Notes under the pieces: model-generated | What the model was told of the DNA's origin: nothing | What the model saw: only the letters and a program-made list of their open reading frames with translations | The model's database searches: none | In this document: piece by piece, positions 35,819-43,811 of the stretch | Position numbering within the stretch: the stretch's first letter is position 1 | Layout: every line of letters starts with the position of its first letter | NCBI RefSeq assembly: GCF_003600685.1 | Contig: NZ_CP032084.1 | Coordinates: 4,774,001-4,838,000 of the forward strand | Length of the DNA stretch: 64,000 nt | Reading direction: 5' to 3' | From: Achromobacter sp. B7 | Lineage (GTDB): Bacteria > Pseudomonadota > Gammaproteobacteria > Burkholderiales > Burkholderiaceae_B | Translations under genes and position numbers: made by a program

Positions 35819-37312
35819 GTGACCGCAAACGCCGCCGCGCCACACGCGCATCGCCAACACCTGCAAGCCATCATCGCGGGTTTGAATGAAGGCATCATCC
35901 TGCTTGAACCCGACGGCTCAATTGCATGGGCCAATAACAGCGCACTTGAATTACACGGCGTCGACAATCTTGAAGCGTTGGGCGGCACGCCCGCCGGCTA
36001 CCGCAAGCGCTACACGCTGACCTACCGCAACCATCACCGCGTACCCGCGCGCCAATATCCGCTGGACCGCCTGGCCGCTGAAGAAACGTTTGACGATCTG
36101 CTGCTGGACCTGAGCCGCAAGGATGACGAAGAGTTCCTGCGCAACGTGCGCGCACGCGGCTTGAACCTGGAAGGCGACAAAGGCGCTGACTATCGCGTGC
36201 TGATCCTGCACGACCAGACCGAGCAGATCAACGCCGAAGAACGGTTCGAACGCACCTTCGGCGCGAATCCGGCGCCCGCCCTCATTTGCCGGCTTTCCGA
36301 CCTGCGCTACGTCAAGGTCAACCAGGGCTTTCTGGAAATGACGGGCTACACGCGTGAGACCGTGCTGGGCAAGTCCGCGTACGAGTTGGATGTGCTGGAC
36401 GGCGGCGACGACAAAGAACAGGCCGTGGCCAATCTGAACGAAGGCAAGACCATTACACAGCGCGAAGGCGTCGTGAAGCTGGCGGACGGCGGCGCCAAAT
36501 TCGTGATGGTCGCCGGCCAACCGATCGACATGCAGGACGAACCCTGCATGCTGTTCACCTTCATCGACCTGGAAGCGCGCAAACGCACCGAGATGGCGCT
36601 GCGCGAAAGCGAAGAGCGCTTTTCCAAGGCGTTCAAGCTGGCGCCCGTGCCGATGGCCGTATGCGAAGGCGATACGCTGCGCGTGCTGGATATCAACGAC
36701 GCCTTTGCAGCGGTAACCGGCGCATCGCCCGAAGACAGCGTGGGCGCGGCCTTGACCGACGTAGGCCTGCAACCCTACGAAGGCATGGCCGCCAGCCTGA
36801 AGCGCGGCGAAAGCGCGCGCAACCGCGAAGCCACGCTGGCCACACAGGATGGCGGCGCGCTTGATTGCCTGGTGTCGGCCGAGCCCGTGATGATCGGCGG
36901 GCAACGCCGACTGCTGATCGTGATGCAGGACATCACCGAACGCAAACGCTCCGAGATCGAACTGCTGGCCGCGATCGAAGCGGTGATGCAGGACACGTCG
37001 TGGTTCAGCCGGGGCATCATCGAAAAGCTGGCGCAGTTGCGCCAGCCCGCGCCGGCCTCGCGCGATGTGGCGGAACTGGCGCAACTGACCACGCGCGAAC
37101 GCGAAGTGCTGGGCCTGCTCTGCCAGGGCCACGACGACGACGGCATCGCCAAGGCGTTGAAGCTGTCGCGCAATACGGTGCGCAATCATGTGGCCACGAT
37201 CTACAGCAAGATCGGCGTGCACCGTCGTAGCGCGGCGATTGTCTGGGCGCGCGATCGAGGGATCACGGGCCACGAGTCCGCGCGGGTGCGTGACAAGCCG
37301 GCTAAGGAGTGA
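35819..37312 (+). CDS. Triple-PAS sensor with LuxR-type DNA-binding domain
   Basis: 497 residues from the GTG at 35819, which has GAGG about 8 nt upstream; the upstream open frame runs into the tRNA terminator region. Three PAS-like modules at about residues 12-135, 142-255 and 262-380 (the second with YVKVNQGFLEMTGYTRETVLG, the third ending in DITERKR) precede a LuxR/GerE helix-turn-helix at about 422-480 (LTTREREVLGLLCQGHDDDGIAKAL and NTVRNHVATIYSKIGVHRR). There is no receiver or kinase domain and no membrane segment, so it looks like a one-component cytosolic sensor-regulator. Ligand and targets unknown. The stop codon opens a 14-bp repeat array. Confidence 0.88.
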   Translation: MTANAAAPHAHRQHLQAIIAGLNEGIILLEPDGSIAWANNSALELHGVDNLEALGGTPAGYRKRYTLTYRNHHRVPARQYPLDRLAAEETFDDLLLDLSRKDDEEFLRNVRARGLNLEGDKGADYRVLILHDQTEQINAEERFERTFGANPAPALICRLSDLRYVKVNQGFLEMTGYTRETVLGKSAYELDVLDGGDDKEQAVANLNEGKTITQREGVVKLADGGAKFVMVAGQPIDMQDEPCMLFTFIDLEARKRTEMALRESEERFSKAFKLAPVPMAVCEGDTLRVLDINDAFAAVTGASPEDSVGAALTDVGLQPYEGMAASLKRGESARNREATLATQDGGALDCLVSAEPVMIGGQRRLLIVMQDITERKRSEIELLAAIEAVMQDTSWFSRGIIEKLAQLRQPAPASRDVAELAQLTTREREVLGLLCQGHDDDGIAKALKLSRNTVRNHVATIYSKIGVHRRSAAIVWARDRGITGHESARVRDKPAKE

Positions 37313-37380
37313 TCGCGACGGGGTGATCGCAACGGGGTCATCGCAACGGGGTCGTCGCAACGGGGTCGTCGCAACGGGGT
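37311..37380. repeat. 14-bp tandem repeat, five units
   Basis: Units start at 37311, 37325, 37339, 37353 and 37367 with consensus (g/c)(a/g)tcgcaacggggt. The array begins at the stop codon of the PAS-LuxR gene. The rest of the 366-bp gap to bioB holds an A/T-richer stretch (37440-37465) but no gene or clear BirA-type operator. Confidence 0.9.
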
Positions 37381-37678
37381 GATCCGGCAAAGTGACCGCC
37401 GCGCAATGGTGCCGTCCCGGCGCCGCCGGATGCGCCCGGAATTTACAATTAGAATCAATATATTGAGGGGGTCGGCGTCGACGAAGATGCCATCGCGTTA
37501 GACCGCGCCGCACGGTTAAATCTTCTATTCGCGGCGAACATGCGTCGAAGTGGCCCGCATTTTCGTGCAGTGGGCCTGCATTGCGCAAACCCCGCGCAGG
37601 TTCTTACGATCCGCCGATCCCGCCCTTGCCTCGCCAGGCAAGCGGCGTGGTTTTCGATAGATCGATTGGAGCCCGCCC

Positions 37679-38764
37679 TTGCAGACCGCCTACATCCCCG
37701 TCCCGCAAACGACCCGCAACCGAGCCGCCCCGGCCTGGACCCCCGACGACATCCTGGCGCTGTACGCGATGCCGTTCATCGACTTGATGCACCGCGCCCA
37801 GCAGGTCCATCGTGCGCACTTCGACCCGAATGCCGTGCAGCTGTCCAGCCTGCTCTCGATCAAAACCGGGGGCTGTCCGGAGGATTGCGCGTACTGCCCG
37901 CAGTCGTCGCACTACGACACCGGGCTTGATGCCGACAAGCTGATGCCGCTGGATGAAGTGGTGGCCGCCGCGAAGGCCGCGCAGGCAGGCGGGGCGCAAC
38001 GCTTTTGCATGGGCGCGGCCTGGCGCAGCCCGAAGCCGCACCATCTGGAAGCCGTGGCGCGGATGGTCAGCGCGGTGAAGTCCTTGGGGCTGGAAACCTG
38101 CGTCACGCTGGGCATGCTGCGCGACGGTCAGGCCGAGCAGCTCAAGGACGCCGGTCTGGACTACTACAACCACAACCTTGACACGTCGCCGGAGTTCTAC
38201 GGCAAGATCATTTCCACCCGTACCTACCAGGACCGCCTGGATACGCTGGCGCGCGTGCGCGAGGCCGGCATCAGCGTGTGCTGCGGCGGCATTGTGGGCA
38301 TGGGGGAATCGCGGCGGGAACGCGCCGGTTTGATCGCGCAACTGGCCAACATGGAGCCCTATCCTGAGTCGGTGCCAATCAACAACCTGGTCCAGGTGGA
38401 AGGCACGCCGCTGGCCAAGGTCGAGCCGCTGGACCCGTTCGAGTTCGTGCGCACGATCGCCGTGGCGCGCATCACGATGCCGCGCGCGGCCGTACGCTTG
38501 TCGGCCGGACGCGAAACCATGGACGACGCCATGCAGGCGCTGTGCTTCATGGCGGGCGCCAATTCGATGTTCTATGGCGACGCGCTGCTGACCACCGCCA
38601 ACCCGCAGATGCAGGCCGACCAGCGCCTGCTGCAACGGCTGGGCATGCACGTGGAGCCGGCGCCGCACCATGCCGCGCCGGAGTTCTCGGGCGCGGGGCA
38701 TGCCGCCCAACCTCAAGCCGGTTCCGGCCAACCCTGCGCAGAAGGCGGCACGACATGCCGTTGA
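37679..38764 (+). CDS. bioB: Biotin synthase
   Basis: Radical-SAM enzyme inserting sulfur into dethiobiotin. 361 residues from the TTG at 37679 (encoding [10 protein letters not shown]), preceded by TTGGAGC; a later in-frame ATG would remove conserved residues. Cluster motif [13 protein letters not shown] (C66, C70, C73). Fe2S2 ligands are likely among [15 protein letters not shown] and [26 protein letters not shown] and SAGRETM are typical. The last about 20 residues are unusual. No other bio gene is nearby. It overlaps the transporter gene by 10 bp. Confidence 0.95.
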   Translation: MQTAYIPVPQTTRNRAAPAWTPDDILALYAMPFIDLMHRAQQVHRAHFDPNAVQLSSLLSIKTGGCPEDCAYCPQSSHYDTGLDADKLMPLDEVVAAAKAAQAGGAQRFCMGAAWRSPKPHHLEAVARMVSAVKSLGLETCVTLGMLRDGQAEQLKDAGLDYYNHNLDTSPEFYGKIISTRTYQDRLDTLARVREAGISVCCGGIVGMGESRRERAGLIAQLANMEPYPESVPINNLVQVEGTPLAKVEPLDPFEFVRTIAVARITMPRAAVRLSAGRETMDDAMQALCFMAGANSMFYGDALLTTANPQMQADQRLLQRLGMHVEPAPHHAAPEFSGAGHAAQPQAGSGQPCAEGGTTCR

Positions 38765-39804
38765 CCCCTGGCGTTCTTTACCTGTTGGCCAGCGTGACGT
38801 GCAGCGTCACAGTAGCCGTGCTGCTCAAGTTGGCGCGCCGCTACGACGTGGACGTGCGGCAGGCGATTGCCATGAACTACGCCGTGGCCGCCCTGCTTTG
38901 CTGGGCCGTGCTGAAACCGAACCCTGCCGCGCTGTTCACGCCGAGCACGCCGTGGGCCGTTCTGGCCGCGCTTGGGGTGCTGTTGCCCAGCGTGTTCCTG
39001 GCAATGGCGGCGGCGGTGCGCCACGCCGGCATCGTGCGCAGCGACGCGGCGCAGCGCCTGTCGCTGTTCATCCCGCTGCTGGCGGCGTTCCTGTTGTTTG
39101 GCGAACCCGTCAATGGCCGCAAGCTGGCGGCGGTCCTGCTGGCGTTTGCCGCGCTGGCGTGCTTGCTTCTGCGGCCGACGCGCTGGGCGTCGGCAGGCGC
39201 GGCTGCGCGCACCGCCGGGACCGCCGCGACTGCCGCCACGACTGCCGCCACGACTGCCGCCACGAACGCCGCCACCACCGCCACCACAACCGTCGCCACA
39301 ACCGCCGCCGCCGCCGCCGCCACCACGACCGCCGCCACCACGACCGCCGCCACAACCAACGCCGCCACCAACGCCGCCGCCTCTGACGGTGGCATCTGGC
39401 TGTGGCCGCTGGCGGTGTGGGCGGGATACGGGGTGATCGATATCCTGTTCAAGCAGGTGGCGCGCGCCGGCACCGCGTTTGCCGGCGGGCTGCTGTTGGC
39501 CTTCGTGCTGGCGGGCGTGTTGATGTTGGCGTATCTGCTGGCGCGCCGGGTGCGTTGGCAGCCACGCCATCTGCTGGCGGGCGTGGCGCTTGGCGTGGCC
39601 AATTTTGGCAACATCCTGACCTACATCCGCGCGCACCAGTCCTTGCCTGAACATCCGGCGCTGGTGTTTGCGTCGATGAACATGGGCGTGATCACGCTCG
39701 GGACGCTGGTGGGCGCGTTAGTGTTTCGTGAGCCGCTGACCCGGATCAACGCGCTGGGTATCGCGCTGGCGCTGGGCGCGATCGTCGTGATGGCGCCCTG
39801 GTAA
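38755..39804 (+). CDS. DMT/EamA-family transporter with Ala/Thr-rich linker
   Basis: 349 residues from the ATG at 38755 inside the bioB tail. Two halves of hydrophobic helices, about 5-140 and about 213-349, in the drug/metabolite transporter pattern ([23 protein letters not shown] in half one; [23 protein letters not shown] in half two). The halves are joined by a 61-residue linker (about 149-209) made almost only of Ala, Thr and Asn, encoded by an imperfect GCC/ACC/ACG repeat. The substrate is unknown; overlap with bioB suggests shared expression, not necessarily biotin transport. Confidence 0.85.
   Translation: MPLTPGVLYLLASVTCSVTVAVLLKLARRYDVDVRQAIAMNYAVAALLCWAVLKPNPAALFTPSTPWAVLAALGVLLPSVFLAMAAAVRHAGIVRSDAAQRLSLFIPLLAAFLLFGEPVNGRKLAAVLLAFAALACLLLRPTRWASAGAAARTAGTAATAATTAATTAATNAATTATTTVATTAAAAAATTTAATTTAATTNAATNAAASDGGIWLWPLAVWAGYGVIDILFKQVARAGTAFAGGLLLAFVLAGVLMLAYLLARRVRWQPRHLLAGVALGVANFGNILTYIRAHQSLPEHPALVFASMNMGVITLGTLVGALVFREPLTRINALGIALALGAIVVMAPW
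39199..39381. repeat. In-gene imperfect repeat coding an Ala/Thr tract
   Basis: About 180 bp of GCC, ACC, ACG, ACT and AAC codons with nested 12- and 15-bp repeats inside the DMT transporter gene; it forms the linker between the two membrane halves. Confidence 0.85.
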
Positions 39805-39821
39805 TCCCCGCCGCGCGATCG

Positions 39822-41609
39822 TCAGGTGCCCGTGCGGCGGCGGCGCTGGGTGTCGGATTCGGTTTCCGAGGGCGAGGCATCCTTCTCGCCTGCCCCGGAT
39901 TCAACATCAGCAGCACGAGCGCCAGCTGGCGCGCCGGTACCGGCTGCCGTGGCATCGGATGCCGCGGGATCGCCTGCTGCGGGATCGCCTGCCGCAGGAT
40001 CGCCTGCCGCGGGATCGCCCGCCGCAGCGTCGGCTGCCGCAGGATCGCCTGCCGCATCGTCAACTGCCGCAGCATCGCCCGCCGCAGCGTCGGCTGCCGC
40101 AGCATCGGCTGCCGCAGGATCGCCTGCCGCAGCGTCGGCTGCCGCAGCATCGCCCGCCGCAGCATCGCCCGCCGCAGCATCGCCCGCCGCAGCATCGGCT
40201 GCCGCAGCATCGGCTGCCGCAGCATCGGCTGCCGCAGCGTCCGCCGGCCATTCCTGCTTGAGTGCCGGCTCTTCGACGACCGGGTCCTCGGTGGCGGCGA
40301 CCGGCGCGGCGGCGGGGTCCGGCTGCACCATTTCCATCGCGATGTCGTTTTCCGGATCCACGCGCGGGTCCAGCACTGCCGCCGCGGGCGAGCTTTGCAG
40401 CGTGTCGGGCATCGGCACGAAGTGCGTCGGCGCTTCGTCCACCTGGTGCGCGCCGGTGACGCGCGTGGGGCGCACCTGCCATACCAGGATCAAGGCGCAA
40501 GCCGAGATGAAGACGTAGTACATGCTGGGCCCGCCCAGCGACATCATCAGCCCCGCCACCATCGGGCCGATACACGCGCCCACGCCATAGGTCATCAGCA
40601 AGACGGCCGACAGGCTGACCCGGCGTTCGGACTCCACGTGGTCGTTGGCGAATGCCGCACCCAGCGGGTACAGCGTGAATTGCAAAATGCCGAACACGCA
40701 CGACAAGGCCACCAGCGCCCAATACGGCAAGGTCAGCCAGCCCCACATCACGGTGGGCAGCAGCACCAGCAGCAAGGCGTTGAAACGGATCAGGCCCGCG
40801 CGGTTGATGCGGTCGGACAGCCAGCCCATCGGCCATTGCGACAGCAGCCCCGCCGTGACGGCGGCGGCCACAAAGACGGCGGCCTGCGACGTCGTCAGCC
40901 CGTGCTTGGCGCCGTAGACGGCGGCCAGCCCGTAGAACGCGCCCGACAGGTTGCCCGCCACGAACAGCACCGTCATGGACAACGGCACGCGCCGCATGAA
41001 GAAGCGGATGTCCAGCGGCGCGGGCAGCGGCGTGGGCGGGTGGGAACGCGCGGTGACGGCAATGGGCACCAGGCACAACACCAGGCACATGGCCACCAGC
41101 GTCAGGGGCCGCAGGTCCAGCGTGGCGTAGGCGGTCAGCGCCAACTGCCCCAGCACGGTGCCCAGCCCGGACACCACCATGTAGACCGAGAACACCCGGC
41201 CGCGCTGGTGGTTTTCAGTTTGTTCGTTCAGCCAGCTTTCGATGACCATGAATTCCGTCACCATGACCACGCCGGAAATCAGGCGAAAGACCAGCCACAA
41301 CGGCATGGAATCAACCAGCGTCTGGGCCAGGATCATGCTGGTGGCAATCGCCGCGCACGCGACGAACGCGCGGATATGACCCACGCGAATGATGAGCTTG
41401 TGCCCCAATCGGGCTCCGCACACCAGGCCCAGGTAGTAGCCGGCGATCAGGACGCCGATCCACACTTCGCTGACGGACTGCGCGGTCAGGCGAAGGCCCA
41501 TGTAGGTGTTGAACAGACCCGTGCCGATCAGCATCAGCAAGGTCGCGAAGTACAGGGACGAGAATGAGGAGAGGGTGGCGAGCATGGCGTTGGCAACCGC
41601 TGCTGGCAT
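39822..41609 (-). CDS. MFS transporter (YcaD-like) with long pentapeptide-repeat tail
   Basis: 595 residues from the ATG at 41609; a TTG at 41633, a GTG at 41615 and an ATG at 41585 are alternatives, and no clear ribosome site decides. About twelve membrane helices fill residues 10-380, with MFS features such as YYLGLVCGARLGHKLIIRVGH and FMVIESWLNEQTENHQRGRV, which is typical of the YcaD-like group. The cytosolic tail then runs about 200 residues: an acidic segment, 20 pentapeptides of the form (A/G)D(A/P)AA at about 456-555, and a charged end QRRRRTGT. The substrate is unknown. Converges on the DMT transporter. Confidence 0.87.
   Translation of the reverse strand: MPAAVANAMLATLSSFSSLYFATLLMLIGTGLFNTYMGLRLTAQSVSEVWIGVLIAGYYLGLVCGARLGHKLIIRVGHIRAFVACAAIATSMILAQTLVDSMPLWLVFRLISGVVMVTEFMVIESWLNEQTENHQRGRVFSVYMVVSGLGTVLGQLALTAYATLDLRPLTLVAMCLVLCLVPIAVTARSHPPTPLPAPLDIRFFMRRVPLSMTVLFVAGNLSGAFYGLAAVYGAKHGLTTSQAAVFVAAAVTAGLLSQWPMGWLSDRINRAGLIRFNALLLVLLPTVMWGWLTLPYWALVALSCVFGILQFTLYPLGAAFANDHVESERRVSLSAVLLMTYGVGACIGPMVAGLMMSLGGPSMYYVFISACALILVWQVRPTRVTGAHQVDEAPTHFVPMPDTLQSSPAAAVLDPRVDPENDIAMEMVQPDPAAAPVAATEDPVVEEPALKQEWPADAAAADAAAADAAAADAAAGDAAAGDAAAGDAAAADAAAGDPAAADAAAADAAAGDAAAVDDAAGDPAAADAAAGDPAAGDPAAGDPAAGDPAASDATAAGTGAPAGARAADVESGAGEKDASPSETESDTQRRRRTGT
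39945..40244. repeat. 15-bp tandem repeat, 20 units, in-frame
   Basis: Twenty contiguous 15-bp units (plus-strand form close to gccgcagcatcggct) encode the DAAA(A/G)/DPAAG pentapeptides of the MFS tail. Units vary at a few fixed positions only. The array reads open on both strands. Confidence 0.93.
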
Positions 41610-41672
41610 TAGCACGGCGGGCTGCAAAGGCAACCCGCCGCGTTGAGCGGTAAAACTGGAAGCTACGTTAGG

Positions 41673-42176
41673 TCAGATTTGCGACAGCAGCGTGGCGGCG
41701 TCGCTGACTTCGAACTTGCCAGGACCTTCCACGTTCAGCTGCTTGACCACGCCGTCGACGATCAGCGCCGAGTAGCGTTGCGAACGCACGCCCATGCCGC
41801 GCGCGATCAGGTCCAGTTCCAGACCCAGTTCCTTGGTCCACAGCGCCGAGCCATCGGCCAGCATGCGGACACGGCCTTCGGTCTTTTGTTCGCGGCCCCA
41901 GGCGCCCATGACGAACGCGTCGTTGACGGCCACGCACCAGATTTCGTCCACGCCCTTGGCCTTGAGGGCGTCGGCTTGTTCCACGTAGCCAGGCAGGTGC
42001 TTGGCCGAGCAGGTGGGGGTGAACGCGCCCGGCAGGGCGAACAGCGCGATGGTCTTGCCGCGGGTCAGGTCGGAAACCTGGAACGCGTTGGGGCCCAGCG
42101 AGCAGCCGGCGGTTTCGGTTTCGATGAATTCGGTCAGGGTGCCTTCCGGCACGCGGTCGCCGACTTTGATCGTCAT
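41673..42176 (-). CDS. Peroxiredoxin (Prx5-type)
   Basis: 167 residues from the ATG at 42176 (MTIKVGDRVPEGTLTEF), chosen for the GGAG upstream. The peroxidatic Cys is in ALPGAFTPTCSAKHLPGY, with FVMGAWGREQ and RSQRYSALIVDG following, all typical of Prx5/AHP-type thiol peroxidases that reduce peroxides with glutaredoxin or thioredoxin. Cytosolic. A single gene between the MFS transporter and the divergent exported protein. Confidence 0.94.
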   Translation of the reverse strand: MTIKVGDRVPEGTLTEFIETETAGCSLGPNAFQVSDLTRGKTIALFALPGAFTPTCSAKHLPGYVEQADALKAKGVDEIWCVAVNDAFVMGAWGREQKTEGRVRMLADGSALWTKELGLELDLIARGMGVRSQRYSALIVDGVVKQLNVEGPGKFEVSDAATLLSQI

Positions 42177-42420
42177 GGTATCTCCAGGGAAAGTGGGGCA
42201 ATGCATTGAGGCAGGATCGCCTCACACCCTCCATCATAGTGCGTGCGCGCCCTGCCCGCTGCGCCAGAGCGACACGAAAAGAACACGCACAGTCTGAAAC
42301 GACTCCACACCCGGACCTCATCGCGTGGATACGGCTGCTTGTCATAATGCGCGAGTGTCCCACGCCCGCGCGGCGCCTACATCGCCCATCGCCCGCCGGG
42401 CATCCAGCGGAGATCCACAG

Positions 42421-42846
42421 ATGCACAAATTTCTGACAGCCCTGGCCTGGGTCCTGGCCACCGCCGCCGCCCCGGCCTGGGCGGCACCGGACGCCAGCGA
42501 GCAGGCGCAATACGATTCCTTCGTGGTGGCCGCCGGCGCATCGAACGGCGCGGCGCGCGCGTGCGGCGCATCGGAGCCCGACCTGGCGCAGCATCAGGCA
42601 ACGGCCCACAAGAACCTGGCGCGCTACGCCGAGGAATATGGATTTTCAGCCGCGTCCTACGACGCGTTGTTCCAGAAGGGCCTGGCCGAAGGCAAGACGA
42701 TGATGGACGACATGAAGCGCTCCGGCGTGGACGGTTGCCGGGGCGTGCTGGGCAGTTTTCAGAACGAACGCGCGATCAGCTACGACGATATGAAAAGCGC
42801 GCTGGCCGAAGTCAGCGACGGCCTGCCGGGCGAAGAAGCCCAGTAG
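42421..42846 (+). CDS. Small exported protein, function unknown
   Basis: 141 residues with a clear signal peptide (MHKFLTALAWVLATAAAPAWA, cleavage after AWA). The mature part is about 120 residues, helical-looking and rich in Ala, Asp and Glu, with two Cys (ARACGASE and DGCRGVLG) that could pair. LFQKGLAEGKTMMDDMKRSG hints at a helical bundle. I recognise no family. Likely periplasmic. It converges on the dienelactone hydrolase gene. Confidence 0.75.
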   Translation: MHKFLTALAWVLATAAAPAWAAPDASEQAQYDSFVVAAGASNGAARACGASEPDLAQHQATAHKNLARYAEEYGFSAASYDALFQKGLAEGKTMMDDMKRSGVDGCRGVLGSFQNERAISYDDMKSALAEVSDGLPGEEAQ

Positions 42847-42867
42847 ACCGCCGCGCTAGCCGACGGG

Positions 42868-43746
42868 CTACAGCCCGTTCTGCTTGAACCAATCCAGCAT
42901 CCGCGTCCAGGCCTGCTCGGCTTCCGGCTTGCGGTACGACGGCCGGTAGTCCGCATGGAACGCGTGCGGTGCTTCCGGGTAGACGTCGATGCGCGACGCC
43001 TTTGCCGGGGCCGGGCCCTTGGCCAGTTCGATGCGCATCTTGTCCACGTCCGTCAGCGGAATACCGGCGTCCTTGCCGCCGTAGGCGCCCAGCACGGGCG
43101 CTTTCAATTCGTTCACCAGGCTCAGCACCGATTTGGGTTTGAGTTCGCTGGGTTCGCCCGCCAACTGCCCGTAGAACGCCGCGCCCGCGCGCAGCTTGGG
43201 GTTGTGGGCCGCGTACAGCCACACCTGGCGGCCACCCCAGCAAAAGCCCACGATGCCCAGCCGGTCGGGGTTGCCGCCGTTGGCGGCCGCCCACTTTGCG
43301 GTGGCATCCAGATCGCCCTGCACCTGGATGTCAGGCACCTTGCCGATGATCTCGGCTTGCAGCTTGGGGATTTCGGTGTACTTGGACGGGTCGCCCTGGC
43401 GCGCGAACAGTTCCGGCGCGATCGCCAGATAGCCCAGGTGCGCCAGGCGTCGGCACACGTCCTGGATATATTCGTGCACGCCGAAGATCTCGGACACGAC
43501 GATGACGGTGGGCAGGTTCTTCTTGCCTTCGGGCGCCGCGCGGTAGGCCGGCATCTTGCCGTCGGCGGTTGGAATATCGATCTTGCCCGCCGTCAGCCCC
43601 TTGGCGTCGGTGGCGATGGCGGTCTGCGCCACGGCTTGCCCGGCAGCCAGGGAAAAGCCCGCCGCGACGGTCGTGGCGATGAAGCCCCGCCGATCCAGCC
43701 GCAGGGGCGGCAGCAGGCTGTCGAAGTGCGCGTCCTGATCTTTCAT
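42868..43746 (-). CDS. Dienelactone hydrolase-family protein, probably Tat-exported
   Basis: 292 residues from the ATG at 43746, preceded by AGGAGA. RLDRRGFIATTVAAGFSLAAGQAVAQ (about residues 17-42) has a twin-Arg signal form. The alpha/beta-hydrolase core has SEIFGVHEYIQDVCRRLA, the Cys nucleophile in GFCWGGRQV, a likely Asp in GGKDAGIP, and His in PHAFHADYR, the Cys-Asp-His triad of DLH proteins. Natural substrate not known. It lies 66 bp downstream of the DUF748 gene on the same strand. Confidence 0.9.
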   Translation of the reverse strand: MKDQDAHFDSLLPPLRLDRRGFIATTVAAGFSLAAGQAVAQTAIATDAKGLTAGKIDIPTADGKMPAYRAAPEGKKNLPTVIVVSEIFGVHEYIQDVCRRLAHLGYLAIAPELFARQGDPSKYTEIPKLQAEIIGKVPDIQVQGDLDATAKWAAANGGNPDRLGIVGFCWGGRQVWLYAAHNPKLRAGAAFYGQLAGEPSELKPKSVLSLVNELKAPVLGAYGGKDAGIPLTDVDKMRIELAKGPAPAKASRIDVYPEAPHAFHADYRPSYRKPEAEQAWTRMLDWFKQNGL

Positions 43747-43811
43747 CGAGAATCTCCTGGCAAAAAAAGCCCGACCCCGGGGCGCCATGCGCACCGTGGG
43801 CCAAGCCGGGT

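Noticed and set aside
37311..37380. Possible CRISPR array
   Set aside because: Units are contiguous with no spacers and only 14 bp long; the same holds for the other tandem arrays in the window, and no cas gene is present.
37440..37678. BirA operator upstream of bioB
   Set aside because: I looked for the TTGTAAAC-type palindrome and found only an A/T-rich stretch without a convincing match.
39826..40518. 230-codon plus-strand frame with AAGSPAA-type repeats
   Set aside because: It is the antisense reading of the 15-bp repeat in the MFS gene; repetitive DNA with no stop codons reads open on both strands, and there is no ribosome site.
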